Source of the DNA: Dermanyssus gallinae
Lineage: Eukaryota > Arthropoda > Arachnida > Mesostigmata > Dermanyssidae
Assembly: GCA_003439945.1 (NCBI GenBank)
Contig: QVRM01002204.1
Location: 327,001 to 391,000 of the forward strand
Direction of reading: 5' to 3'
Length of the DNA: 64,000 nucleotides
The position numbers were made by a program, and so were the translations under genes. The notes under the pieces are model-generated. The model saw only the letters and a program-made list of their open reading frames with translations. It was not told the origin of the DNA and did not search any database. Within the stretch, counting starts at the first letter, position 1. Every line of letters begins with the position of its first letter. Positions 56,540 to 64,000 of this stretch are shown piece by piece.

Positions 56540-59141
56540 CATTTCCAACCTAATGCTATATACAGACGTTTGCGACATTCCTAGCAGACGTATGTATTTA
56601 ATGAAATCGCTTGCTTGCTTCAATCACCGCTTAAATTTGAGGCATAGGTCGCTCGCAGGCACATCGTAAAACCTGCTAAAGGAGGAGAGGCAGTGATCGA
56701 GTCTGTCTGTGTGTTGTCAAATCGAGTCTTGTTAAACTCTTGCTCAGTCACGCCCCACACATAGTAATCCAAGGATTTACATCTGAACTGCTAGACAGAC
56801 TACAAGTGATTATCCCAGATAATGCTCATATGCTCCGCCAGCTGTTCCTTGCACTAACGGGGGCTGGTACGAGCGGGTGCTCCGTTCTGCTGAAATACGT
56901 ATAGCAAGCCGTTAGACACAAAATGTATTCGTCATTCCACTGCAGCTGGCAGAACATGTAAAAGCGTCCTATAATTGTTGAGCTTACAATATGGCAGCAT
57001 TACGCCTCTTTCAGATAATTTCAGATAACCACTTTCAAAATATGCCAAAAATTTACTTTGTCCCACAACAAAGGTATCTTTTGCACCACGGGAAAGATTT
57101 TGATGCGGTTGATTTTTGCTTCTGTGGTACATATTTCTCTCCAGAGAAGACTTAAGCACAGCCAGCTGCATTATGTTTGATGCAGGTCCTGTCCGACTTT
57201 TATAGTGAACGCAATTAGGGTATCAAATCATTGTAAAAACAAATCTGACCAATAGCAAAACGCCGTGTTAGCATTACGTCTCAAGTATGAGTATAAGTGT
57301 TTTAAATTTTGTTAAGTTTCCATTTATATTCGCGCTTGAGCACTATTGAGCACTGAATATATTAAAATACACATTGGAATTAGCGCTCATAGCGCGCCCA
57401 GATTAAGGAGGATTAAACATGCACTTCTGCCACCTCAACCAGTTCTGGAGTGCTCACACAGCGAATTCTCTGCTCTGCAGTACAAACAATTGGTTCTACT
57501 TATTTTGCAGTCGCGTGCTTGGCCGCTGTATCGTAAACTGTAATTTTCGGGAAACCATGGAAATTTATAGTCTCACTAGGTGTCCCTCCAGCATGACGGG
57601 CGTGAATGATAGCTGATCTTTGCTAAAATGCCTCAGACGCAGTTATTGGTCAGCTACGGATAATATTTGTATATTATAATTCTGCCTGAAACGGGGTCTT
57701 AATGAAAACCAGACATGACACGCGAACCCATACTGGATACGTTAAGGCAATCCACCAAAGTTGGCACAGAATTAGAGGCCCTATTCTGTGCATACATATA
57801 GTTTGTAGTGCTTGTATGCACATGGTTATTCATATGTTATTTCTCTATGCGCAGGACTATGTTTGTGGACCTAATGGTTCGTATTTTGCAGCGATGCCGT
57901 TTGCGTTTTGCACGCGTGAAAAGGCTCGATGGTGCGAATTCGCCGAAAGCGCTGCGGATGGACCGACAATTAAGCACTGTCAGACTCTCGCTCAAAAGTA
58001 AGTTCTCTGCGCTCTTTTATATCCGAGCGCTACGACTGATCATCACTACTTAGCTTTTACAATTTTAAGCTTCCAAGTTGCCAACAGCTTGCTCTCTAAG
58101 GATTCCCTAGTGCTCGTAACTTAAACCTGGCAAAACTAAAGAATAATAGTTATTGTAGAAACTGACAAACACCTGCAGAATAAGTATAGCGTAATGATCT
58201 TAAAAAAATACGCATTTGGCGGCGGCACAGATACGTGAGGAAATGAGTGACAAAGCATCAAGCAATCCTAGACAGGCACTCTGCAGACACTGCGATTGAC
58301 GTCAAACTGTTTCATGCGTATCTCTAACTGTCACACTTGCAGGCATAACATGGTAGTGATTGCTCCAATCCTCGAACGTGATGAGCAAGATGTGATCTGG
58401 AACACGGCTGTGGTGATCTCCAACTCGGGAATGGTTCTTGGCAAGACGCGCAAGAATCATATCCCTCGCGTCGGCGACTTCAATGAGGTATGAGGATTTG
58501 TCTCGGCATTGGCTGAAGGAACGCGTTACCTATTCAAGACGCAATAAATACACACACACACCACCGTGCGCTCCATAGCGTCGAGATCGTTGCTTAATGC
58601 CAATAATGCGTTCCAAACGAAAATTTATTTAGGTAGTAGAATATATGCTTCAATAATAATAATAATAATAATAATTATAATAATAATAATAATAATATTA
58701 ATAATAATAATAATCCACAGATATGAAGACAAACAGCGGAAAATAAGTTCCTCACTTAACTCTGTCTAGTAATTACCAATTATTGTTTGTGTCAGTTTAC
58801 GCCATAGTGTATTGACATTCAGATATTTGTTAGGAGCATCTGTCTGAGCATCACCCTGTTCGTGTCGTTTGCTTATCCATTTTAGTCATCGTACTACATG
58901 GAATCGCAACTGGGCCACCCAGTGTTTCAGACGGCTTTCGGCCGTATTGCCGTTAACATCTGCTTTGGCCGACACCACCCACTGAACTGGATGGCGTTTG
59001 CACTTCATGGCGCCGATATTGTCTTCAATCCCTCGGCCACGACCGACGGCCTCAGTGAAACTCTCTGGCCGATAGAAGCTCGCTGCGCCGCCATCGCAAA
59101 TTCCTACTACACGGCTGCCATCAATCGCGTTGGAACGGTAA

Positions 59142-59198
<57 letters not shown>

Positions 59199-59715
59199 TT
59201 ATATACTGTTTTATACGTAAGCCTATATTGATTTACCTCACAATAGAATGCAAGCAAGCCCCCCTCAGTGAACGGTCCAACAAAGTACATCAGCTCTACG
59301 CCCAGATCTGGAGCCGACCACCTAGATAAGGCACCAAGCACTGCCGTGGCATTGTCGAGTTGTATACCCAATGAGAGCTTTTGCCGAAAAAATTCACCAG
59401 CACGTGGGTTCCCAGGGCTAGTCTGAAACACTTGCATACATTAGCAGTAACTCCTTCGGCAATTTTACCTGGGCCTCCTAAGATCTCGAGGGCAAAAAGC
59501 CGAAAGTTCATAGATTCTCCGAGAAATGCATGTTTTCGACACTTATTTCTTCTCGCCTGCGAAACAGCATAACAAGCGCTGTGTCTGATCATGAAAGATG
59601 CTGAAGAGTCACGGTAGCGCCCCAGACGAGTGTCCTCCCAAAGACAACTGTTCCTCTAAATATAAAGGGTATTATTACGTAAGCATGTCGATGAAAAGGT
59701 ATTATTCATGGTAGG

Positions 59716-59750
<35 letters not shown>

Positions 59751-61665
59751 ACTTTTATGATTACAGGAAGCGTTTCCAAATGAATTTACTTCTGGAGACG
59801 GTCGGCCAGCGCACAAGACCGTCGGCCACTTTTACGGATCAAGTTACGTCACTGCACCGGATGGATCGCGTACACCAGTAAGTTTTTAAAATCTGAAAAA
59901 GGGAAATGGTTAATCCGACATCTGGTCCGACAACCTCCGGAGTAAAGGAGTACTCAGTCCTGGCGTCTAGTGTTGCTATAGCGCAGTAGTCCGGCGGACC
60001 TGGTCCACCAGATGTTTCAAATGTGAGAATTAAAAAATCTGTAAAAACGACTCAAACCCGAATACGTTCGAATCCTATTTTGTTCCTCCATTGTAGCTGC
60101 GTAGCCGAAACGAAATGCCCGTGGCCAACATCAATTTAGGGGCTCGAAGAGTCGGTAATTGTGTCATTCCAAGCTAAGGTAGAAAACCGGAAAGGTATAA
60201 GTGAGAGTCCACTTAGGCGGAGCCCATCGTATCCGTAGAGACGATTAACGTTTGTATGTACCCTGAACCCCCGAGACTTCAGGGTACACGCGCGGAATGA
60301 AGAGTATGAGCGGAGATGTCGTTGGTATCAGCATGACGAGAAATACGACCTGCGCGTTTTGCGTATGATAGTTTTTGTCTCTCGTGGGTCGTCGACTCAC
60401 CGCAGCCAGAGACGTGAGGCTCAGTGAGCTGTATACTACCTAGTCTGAGACCGGAGCCAATCCGAATTAATGTATTATCTTAGAGAATGCCGATAGCGCT
60501 AGAGAGCAAGGCGTGGAACCATGACGCGACACGGCAAGTATCTTTGCCTTCTTGCTGTCGTCCGTGGCAAACCTAAGATGAGCCTGGAAGCGCTGTTTGT
60601 GAGCCTCAGCAGACCAGACCTTTAGGAGCTTGGGGCGTATCTCCGCTTGAGACGCTGATAGTTTGGATAACATCCAGGTTAGGTAAATTATAAATATATT
60701 AAGCCCAGTGGCGTGGTGCGTTTGCGTGCGCCTTGCGACCGGAGGAGACAATTAGGTACACGGGTTCGATCTCCACCGTTACACACTTGTATTTATGAGG
60801 TTTGTTTTACGAAGCAATACGAAGGCAGTTCCGTGGACGTTAAATGTTGGCTGAGGGTCCCCCAAAGAAATTATAAACATGTGCATCAGGCACAACTAGT
60901 GCTGCATTCACATCGCTCAATCTTCTCTCTATCACAGGACCCCTTAGGTCACCTTGCTGTATTCCTGTGACGGACTCATTGGTTTCGCCCTCGAACAGGG
61001 GTAGAGACGGATCTCGGTATGCCAGGCCCCCGTAGTGGAACAGTCCGGGGCTAATCACAAACCATTTTCAATATGTAATCTATGTTCAGCTTACTGAAGA
61101 CGTTTTTACATGTCAGCTTGATAAACACCATATGTATATGATAAAATGGACGAAGGGTTCTGCTTCTATTCTTCTCGGTCTGCTAAATCCCATATGATGG
61201 AGGCCAATCACATAATTCTGTCACGATTCTGCCTGCGTGCTTTCCTGCAATATTTTTGCCGTGGAAAATTTGACACTTGTGTGATGTTAGGGCCAAATAA
61301 GCTGGCTCCCAAAAAGTTGATGGAAGGGCCCACCGAAGAAAATTTACCACAAAGACAGTACAGAACTAGCGTAATATTTAACTTAACTACTGACGAGGGA
61401 GAAGTTCCGATAACCTTGCGAGAAGGTACTCGTAGAACAGCAGAAGCAAAGACCATAACAGAGTTGCGTCATTGTCAGAAGCGACCTTCCTGCAGGGGAA
61501 ATTCGGACACATTTTAGCACGCATCTTTGCAGCTACTAATTATAAGAATGTTTCGTTTGTATCTTTGTTGCACAGGGTCTCAGTCGAACACGAGAAGGCG
61601 TTCTTGTCGCTGAAATTGACCTGAACCTTAATCGGCAAATCCGCGACCAGTGGGGCTTCCGGGTA

Positions 61666-61697
<32 letters not shown>

Positions 61698-61799
61698 GGT
61701 TGTCCAAACCCAATTGATATTTTATTCGACCATAATCACCGCCGCAGTCTTCCTTTTTTTGTAAAACAAAACGTCGTTATACAATGAAACGTCTATATA

Positions 61800-61842
<43 letters not shown>

Positions 61843-62616
61843 TATTGCGATGATTAATTAATCATTTACAATACATTTGCACACTCGGTAGTGCTCGCTT
61901 TATATATATATATATATATATATACAGGGTGTCCAAACCCAGTTGGGCCAGACTTGAATGAGTCGTAGATGACCTTAAATGAAGCATTTTTCCCAATGCA
62001 ATGGGCGGGGGGACGTAATATTTAAGAGTAACTGCAAAATGGCATTATATCGGTGCGGCTAACCGGGCAGAGCTTCACAAAATTTGCGATTACAAGAGAA
62101 CGGTTGTTCGATGGAAAAACTGAACAAACTGGCAAACATATTTTGAACGCCAGCCACGACCGTCCCCGCATAGCGGTGGGAACCGTATGGGAATTACTCA
62201 TTAGAGGGCGAGGGAACGCGAGTTACGGTTATTACATCACGAATCGAACAACCATTGATGATAAGATACCAAAATTGTTCCCACTCAATGTTAATTTTTC
62301 AAATTACTTTCGCAAACGGTTATCAATACGACTATTCTTCTTTCGCTAACCACATCGGATGTCTGTCAGAAGAAGCAATCCTTTCTCGATATTAACTCGA
62401 CTATAAATCAATTCCAGTTTCTCGATCAAACAATTTGCTCTCTTGCAATCGCATAAATGTGATGCAATGTCCGGCTGGTCACACACCACACATTTGTAAT
62501 TTCACTGTCGTTCTAAAAAAGCATTTCCGCCCTCGCATTCCAAAGAAAAAACGCCTACTTAACAAATTCTACGACCTACTCAAGTCTGACTAAACTGGGT
62601 TTGGACAATGTATACG

Positions 62617-62647
<31 letters not shown>

Positions 62648-62881
62648 TTGCCTTAACCACACGGATATCCAAATAAAGTGCCACTTGCATCAGTGCAACG
62701 TGATGCATGTCCAGTCGAAAATGAATAAACACTTAATATACACATGATTTATGTACCGCTGTGTTTACAGATGACGCAACGCTTGAGCATGTACTCCGAC
62801 ATCCTGAGTTGGGCATCCCAGCCTCATGTTGACCCAGACAGTCGACAAATTATCACTGACCCATCTGTTGGTTCCAGCTAA
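53891..62881 (+). CDS. UPB1: Beta-ureidopropionase (N-carbamoyl-beta-alanine amidohydrolase), nine-exon gene
   Basis: This cytosolic nitrilase-superfamily enzyme hydrolyses N-carbamoyl-beta-alanine to beta-alanine, CO2 and ammonia (and the thymine-derived analogue), the last step of reductive pyrimidine breakdown. Exons, all with GT-AG borders: 53891-53997, 55277-55369, 55896-56062, 57892-57997, 58343-58487, 58886-59137, 59767-59877, 61576-61662 and 62771-62881. Joined, they give 1179 nt and 392 residues, close to the 384 of the human enzyme. The catalytic triad is E120 (YQEVF), K195 (KTRKNHIP) and C232 (NICFGRHHP). Other family blocks include [27 protein letters not shown]-like and [10 protein letters not shown]. 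The ATG is the first in frame after a stop. Introns hold TA arrays, retroelement pieces, a SINE and a MITE. The C-terminal residues diverge most. No frame lesions were found. Confidence 0.95.
54060..54740 (+). other. Possible decayed retroelement piece in UPB1 intron 1
   Basis: G-rich, plus-strand-biased sequence. One frame around 54480-54740 reads [19 protein letters not shown], then a stop-broken HEV-GTVDHLV-CERLKK, resembling the Cys/His region after some LINE RTs. It is too decayed for certainty. Confidence 0.3.
55277..55369 (+). CDS. UPB1: UPB1 exon 2 (residues 36-67)
   Basis: It is preceded by TTTTTTTAG and ends at AG|GTGCGT. It encodes [11 protein letters not shown] and [11 protein letters not shown]. 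Both borders are phase 2. A decayed copy is at 37659. Confidence 0.92.
55896..56062 (+). CDS. UPB1: UPB1 exon 3 (residues 67-123, catalytic Glu)
   Basis: The acceptor is TTTGTAG and the donor T|GTACGT. It encodes [14 protein letters not shown] and [12 protein letters not shown], containing the general-base Glu (E120). A (TTA)n array starts just after the donor. Confidence 0.95.
56071..56136. repeat. (TTA)n microsatellite in UPB1 intron 3
   Basis: About 65 bp of TTA units with one interruption, starting eight bases after the intron 3 donor. Confidence 0.95.
56474..56537. repeat. Poly(A) followed by (TA)n in UPB1 intron 3
   Basis: An A23 run changes directly into about 40 bp of TA. The preceding AACTGG is shared with 39235 of copy A, where no A run exists, so the tract expanded or inserted in copy B only. 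Confidence 0.9.
57892..57997 (+). CDS. UPB1: UPB1 exon 4 (residues 123-158)
   Basis: The acceptor is TATTTTGCAG and the donor AA|GTAAGT. It encodes [18 protein letters not shown] and [14 protein letters not shown]. It has no counterpart in copy A. Confidence 0.95.
58343..58487 (+). CDS. UPB1: UPB1 exon 5 (residues 158-206, catalytic Lys)
   Basis: The acceptor is CACTTGCAG and the donor GAG|GTATGA (phase 0). It carries [23 protein letters not shown] and [15 protein letters not shown] with the catalytic Lys (K195). Confidence 0.95.
58652..58716. repeat. (AAT)n microsatellite in UPB1 intron 5
   Basis: About 65 bp of AAT/TAA units with two small interruptions. Confidence 0.95.
58886..59137 (+). 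CDS. UPB1: UPB1 exon 6 (residues 207-290, catalytic Cys)
   Basis: The acceptor is CCATTTTAG and the donor ACG|GTAACT. It encodes [19 protein letters not shown] with the nucleophilic Cys (C232), then [23 protein letters not shown] array begins five bases inside the intron. Confidence 0.96.
59146..59193. repeat. (TA)n microsatellite in UPB1 intron 6
   Basis: About 48 bp of TA close to the exon 6 donor, next to the 3' end of a minus-strand retroelement fragment. Confidence 0.95.
59240..59645 (-). pseudogene. Endonuclease-tailed retroelement, 3' fragment in UPB1 intron 6
   Basis: The minus strand reads [10 protein letters not shown] (about 59640), [31 protein letters not shown] and, after a frame change, [20 protein letters not shown]. 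It aligns in order with 21860-21491. The WDAT motif has become WGAT. Confidence 0.7.
59767..59877 (+). CDS. UPB1: UPB1 exon 7 (residues 291-327)
   Basis: The acceptor is GATTACAG and the donor CCA|GTAAGT, both phase 0. It encodes [12 protein letters not shown] and [16 protein letters not shown]. It lies between two collinear fragments of a minus-strand retroelement. Confidence 0.95.
60260..61060 (-). pseudogene. Endonuclease-tailed retroelement, RT-end and linker fragment in UPB1 intron 7
   Basis: The minus strand starts with an RT motif [17 protein letters not shown] (about 60975). It continues through DAHVYN, is split by a SINE, then reads [16 protein letters not shown] and [10 protein letters not shown]. 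It ends with the zinc-region remnant [20 protein letters not shown] and SRHADTNDI (about 60260). This order matches the element at 21487-22500 and stops just before the endonuclease-like part found on the other side of exon 7. Confidence 0.65.
60698..60867 (+). mobile_element. tRNA-derived SINE, copy 6, in UPB1 intron 7
   Basis: GCCCAGTGGCGTGGTGCG head, CGACCGGAGGAGACA, GGGTTCGATCTCCACC B box, TTCCGTGGACGTTAAATG and CTGAGGGTCCCCCAAAG tail. AAATTATAAATAT (60685-60697) and AAATTATAAACAT (60868-60880) form a 13-bp target duplication with one mismatch. The single-copy form of the flank is readable at 32078-32090. Confidence 0.9.
61576..61662 (+). CDS. UPB1: UPB1 exon 8 (residues 328-356)
   Basis: The acceptor is GTTGCACAG and the donor CGG|GTAAGT. 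It encodes [18 protein letters not shown] followed by [12 protein letters not shown] array follows the donor. Confidence 0.95.
61715..61796. repeat. Direct repeat, left member
   Basis: ATTTTATTCGACCATAATCA, then CCGCCGCAG and GTAAAACAAAACGTCGTTAT, recur at 63266-63342. The two members are about 90% identical by eye, 1.55 kb apart, and bracket UPB1 exon 9. Confidence 0.9.
61925..62610 (+). mobile_element. Non-autonomous DNA transposon (MITE) in UPB1 intron 8
   Basis: The left end CAGGGTGTCCAAACCCAGTT is mirrored by AACTGGGTTTGGACAATG at the right. The similarity extends about 50 bp inward (CAGACTTGA-TGAGTCGTAGA versus TCTACGACCTACTCAAGTCTG). It is flanked by TA tracts. It is 686 bp with no transposase frame. 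A partial copy is at the matching place in copy A (40780-41255), so this insertion predates the tandem duplication. Confidence 0.82.
62771..62881 (+). CDS. UPB1: UPB1 exon 9 (residues 357-392 and stop)
   Basis: The acceptor is TGTTTACAG and the stop is TAA at 62879-62881. It encodes [15 protein letters not shown] and ends DPSVGSS. A same-length copy remains at 41315-41425. Confidence 0.92.
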   Translation: MTQRLSMYSDILSWASQPHVDPDSRQIITDPSVGSS

Positions 62882-62941
62882 GCTAAAACTGCAACGAACA
62901 ATGCCCACTAATAACCCACACGGACCCAAGTAAACAATATA

Positions 62942-62947
62942 AATAAA
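62942..62947 (+). promoter_or_regulatory. Polyadenylation signal of UPB1
   Basis: AATAAA lies 61 bp after the UPB1 stop codon. A comparable AATAAA follows the exon 9 copy in segment A (about 41498). Confidence 0.7.
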
Positions 62948-63265
62948 GTAAATAGACATATAACAAAACCAACAATTTCCTTTTGTCGTTGCCAATTAGT
63001 TTAAGAAAGCGGCATCGCTAGCAAAGCCTCGAAAATTGTACTTCATGGAACTCTTGTGCATCGTCATGTAAGATTAATGCACGTCTTGAATGCAAAAACA
63101 CAGGAGAAACGTTCATGAAACGTCTAGCTTGAACCAATTTAGTGTCTCCGTTCATGTATCGATCTTTCTAGACCTCTGGATGTTGAAAATCACTCGTATA
63201 TATCAGGTACATTTGAGGAATGTTTTAGCTGATGGTGACGTTAAATGAAAGCAGTGAATAAAATG

Positions 63266-63338
63266 AAATTTTATTCGACCATAATCACCGCCGCAGACTT
63301 TCTTTTTGTAAAACAAAACGTCGTTATACAATGAAACG

Positions 63339-63342
<4 letters not shown>
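63266..63342. repeat. Direct repeat, right member
   Basis: This is the second member of the pair with 61715-61796, again ending in a TA array (63342-63382). Confidence 0.9.
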
Positions 63343-63386
<44 letters not shown>

Positions 63387-64000
63387 TATATGTATATATC
63401 CGTTCGGCCTTTCGTTAGAAGCTTGCGATAGGTTGATGCTTAGTCAAAATACAGATTTATCCCATTCAAGCGGGTTGTATAGCTGTACCATACACCTGCA
63501 TATTTTATTCATGCAACGAAACAAGTTTTTCCCTTCTATTTGTTATGGTTGAGCCAGTCTTGTGCCGTCTTTCCGCTTCTTCGAATTTATGTTTCTCTCT
63601 CTCTCTCGCTCGCCCTCTCTAGGCTTCTGCTTTCTCCCTCCCCAAGACAACCAAACACAGACTCACCGTCACTCATGCGCATATAAATACCGCCGCTTCC
63701 CATGTTCGTTTTTACTCGACTATGAGCCTTCTGTCGCTTGTAGCCGCTCAATACGCGGAATAGCATCGCGGGACGGCCTAGCATCGCCTCAACATAAAAA
63801 TAGTTACACAACGCCCTTCCTTGCTACCAAATATCAAAGAGCTGACGTCTTCTTCCCCCCTACACCCGATCGTCGTTCCCCAGATTCCACACTTGATGGG
63901 CAGGAAAGAGAGAGAAGTCGAGAGATGTTTTTGGGTAAGAGCAATGCAAATGCGCTCTCTTTAATTCGTGTCGGGGGTCATCGGACATCATCACAAAAGG
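63343..64000. other. 3' flank of UPB1, no recognised gene
   Basis: A TA array is followed by sequence aligning with 41920-42168 of copy A up to about 63680, including a CT-rich patch (63592-63625). The last 300 bp are unique-looking, with a GA-rich run near 63904-63925. Confidence 0.5.

Larger units (their letters stand above)
43680..63700. repeat. Tandem segmental duplication, copy B
   Basis: This is the counterpart of 26540-42172 in the same orientation. It carries the intact UPB1 gene and is longer because it keeps exons 1 and 4-8 and has gained a SINE (50403), LINE pieces (52305-53125) and intronic retroelements. The spacer between copies (42173-43679) consists mainly of two SINEs, a LINE-like fragment and the poly(A) retroposon. 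Confidence 0.8.

Noticed and set aside
62053..62349. 98-residue frame inside the MITE as a transposase fragment
   Set aside because: No catalytic or DNA-binding motif is present, and the counterpart in copy A is frame-broken.
1..64000. CRISPR array, bacterial operon or phage-like system
   Set aside because: The repeats are microsatellites, minisatellites and transposon copies. Gene structure is eukaryotic with introns and polyadenylation signals.

Overview
The window is eukaryotic, and almost certainly from an invertebrate animal. It holds one split host gene with GT-AG introns and a downstream AATAAA. The rest is a dense graveyard of metazoan-type transposable elements: mariner and Tc1-like DNA transposons, several clades of non-LTR retrotransposon, a tRNA-derived SINE and foldback MITEs, with many (TA)n microsatellites between them. 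The element mix would suit an arthropod, perhaps a chelicerate such as a mite or tick. That lineage is an inference from element and protein style, not a proven assignment. I see no operons, rRNA, CRISPR array or convincing stand-alone tRNA gene.

Layout. From 1 to 11.6 kb lie non-LTR retrotransposons: an open RT frame (2-1840), an unrecognised 231-residue frame (2506-3201), a decayed RT (5140-5693), and an R2/NeSL-like 3' half (5702-6905). The last is fused in frame to a second APE-type LINE (6896-9403). A decayed CR1/Jockey-like LINE follows on the minus strand (9600-11565), itself split by a SINE. From 11.7 to 24.7 kb is a transposon cluster: three mariner copies of one family, a deleted second mariner type, a Tc1-like element with about 200-bp inverted repeats, and fragments of R1-like, R2-like and a third retroelement class. 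The DNA transposons sit in or beside (TA)n tracts.

From about 26.5 to 63.7 kb the sequence is an old direct tandem duplication. Copy A (about 26.5-42.2 kb) and copy B (about 43.7-63.7 kb) share blocks in the same order and orientation, offset by roughly 16-21 kb. Copy B carries the one convincing host gene, beta-ureidopropionase (UPB1): nine exons, 53891-62881, 392 residues, with the nitrilase-type Glu-Lys-Cys triad intact. Copy A keeps only decayed equivalents of exons 2, 3 and 9, and its exon 3 has lost the catalytic-Glu codon. Copy A has also gained a 9/18-bp minisatellite, two foldback MITEs and a retroposon. Copy B has gained a SINE whose unoccupied counterpart can be read in copy A.

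Function. UPB1 performs the last step of reductive pyrimidine catabolism: N-carbamoyl-beta-alanine to beta-alanine, or N-carbamoyl-beta-aminoisobutyrate to beta-aminoisobutyrate. No other pathway gene was recognised. The remaining frames belong to mobile elements, are repeats, or are too weak to call. I found no clear new biological system. The most unusual items are the asymmetrically decayed tandem duplication, the chimeric two-endonuclease-remnant LINE frame, the stop-loss mariner transposase, and the SINE insertions with in-window empty sites.
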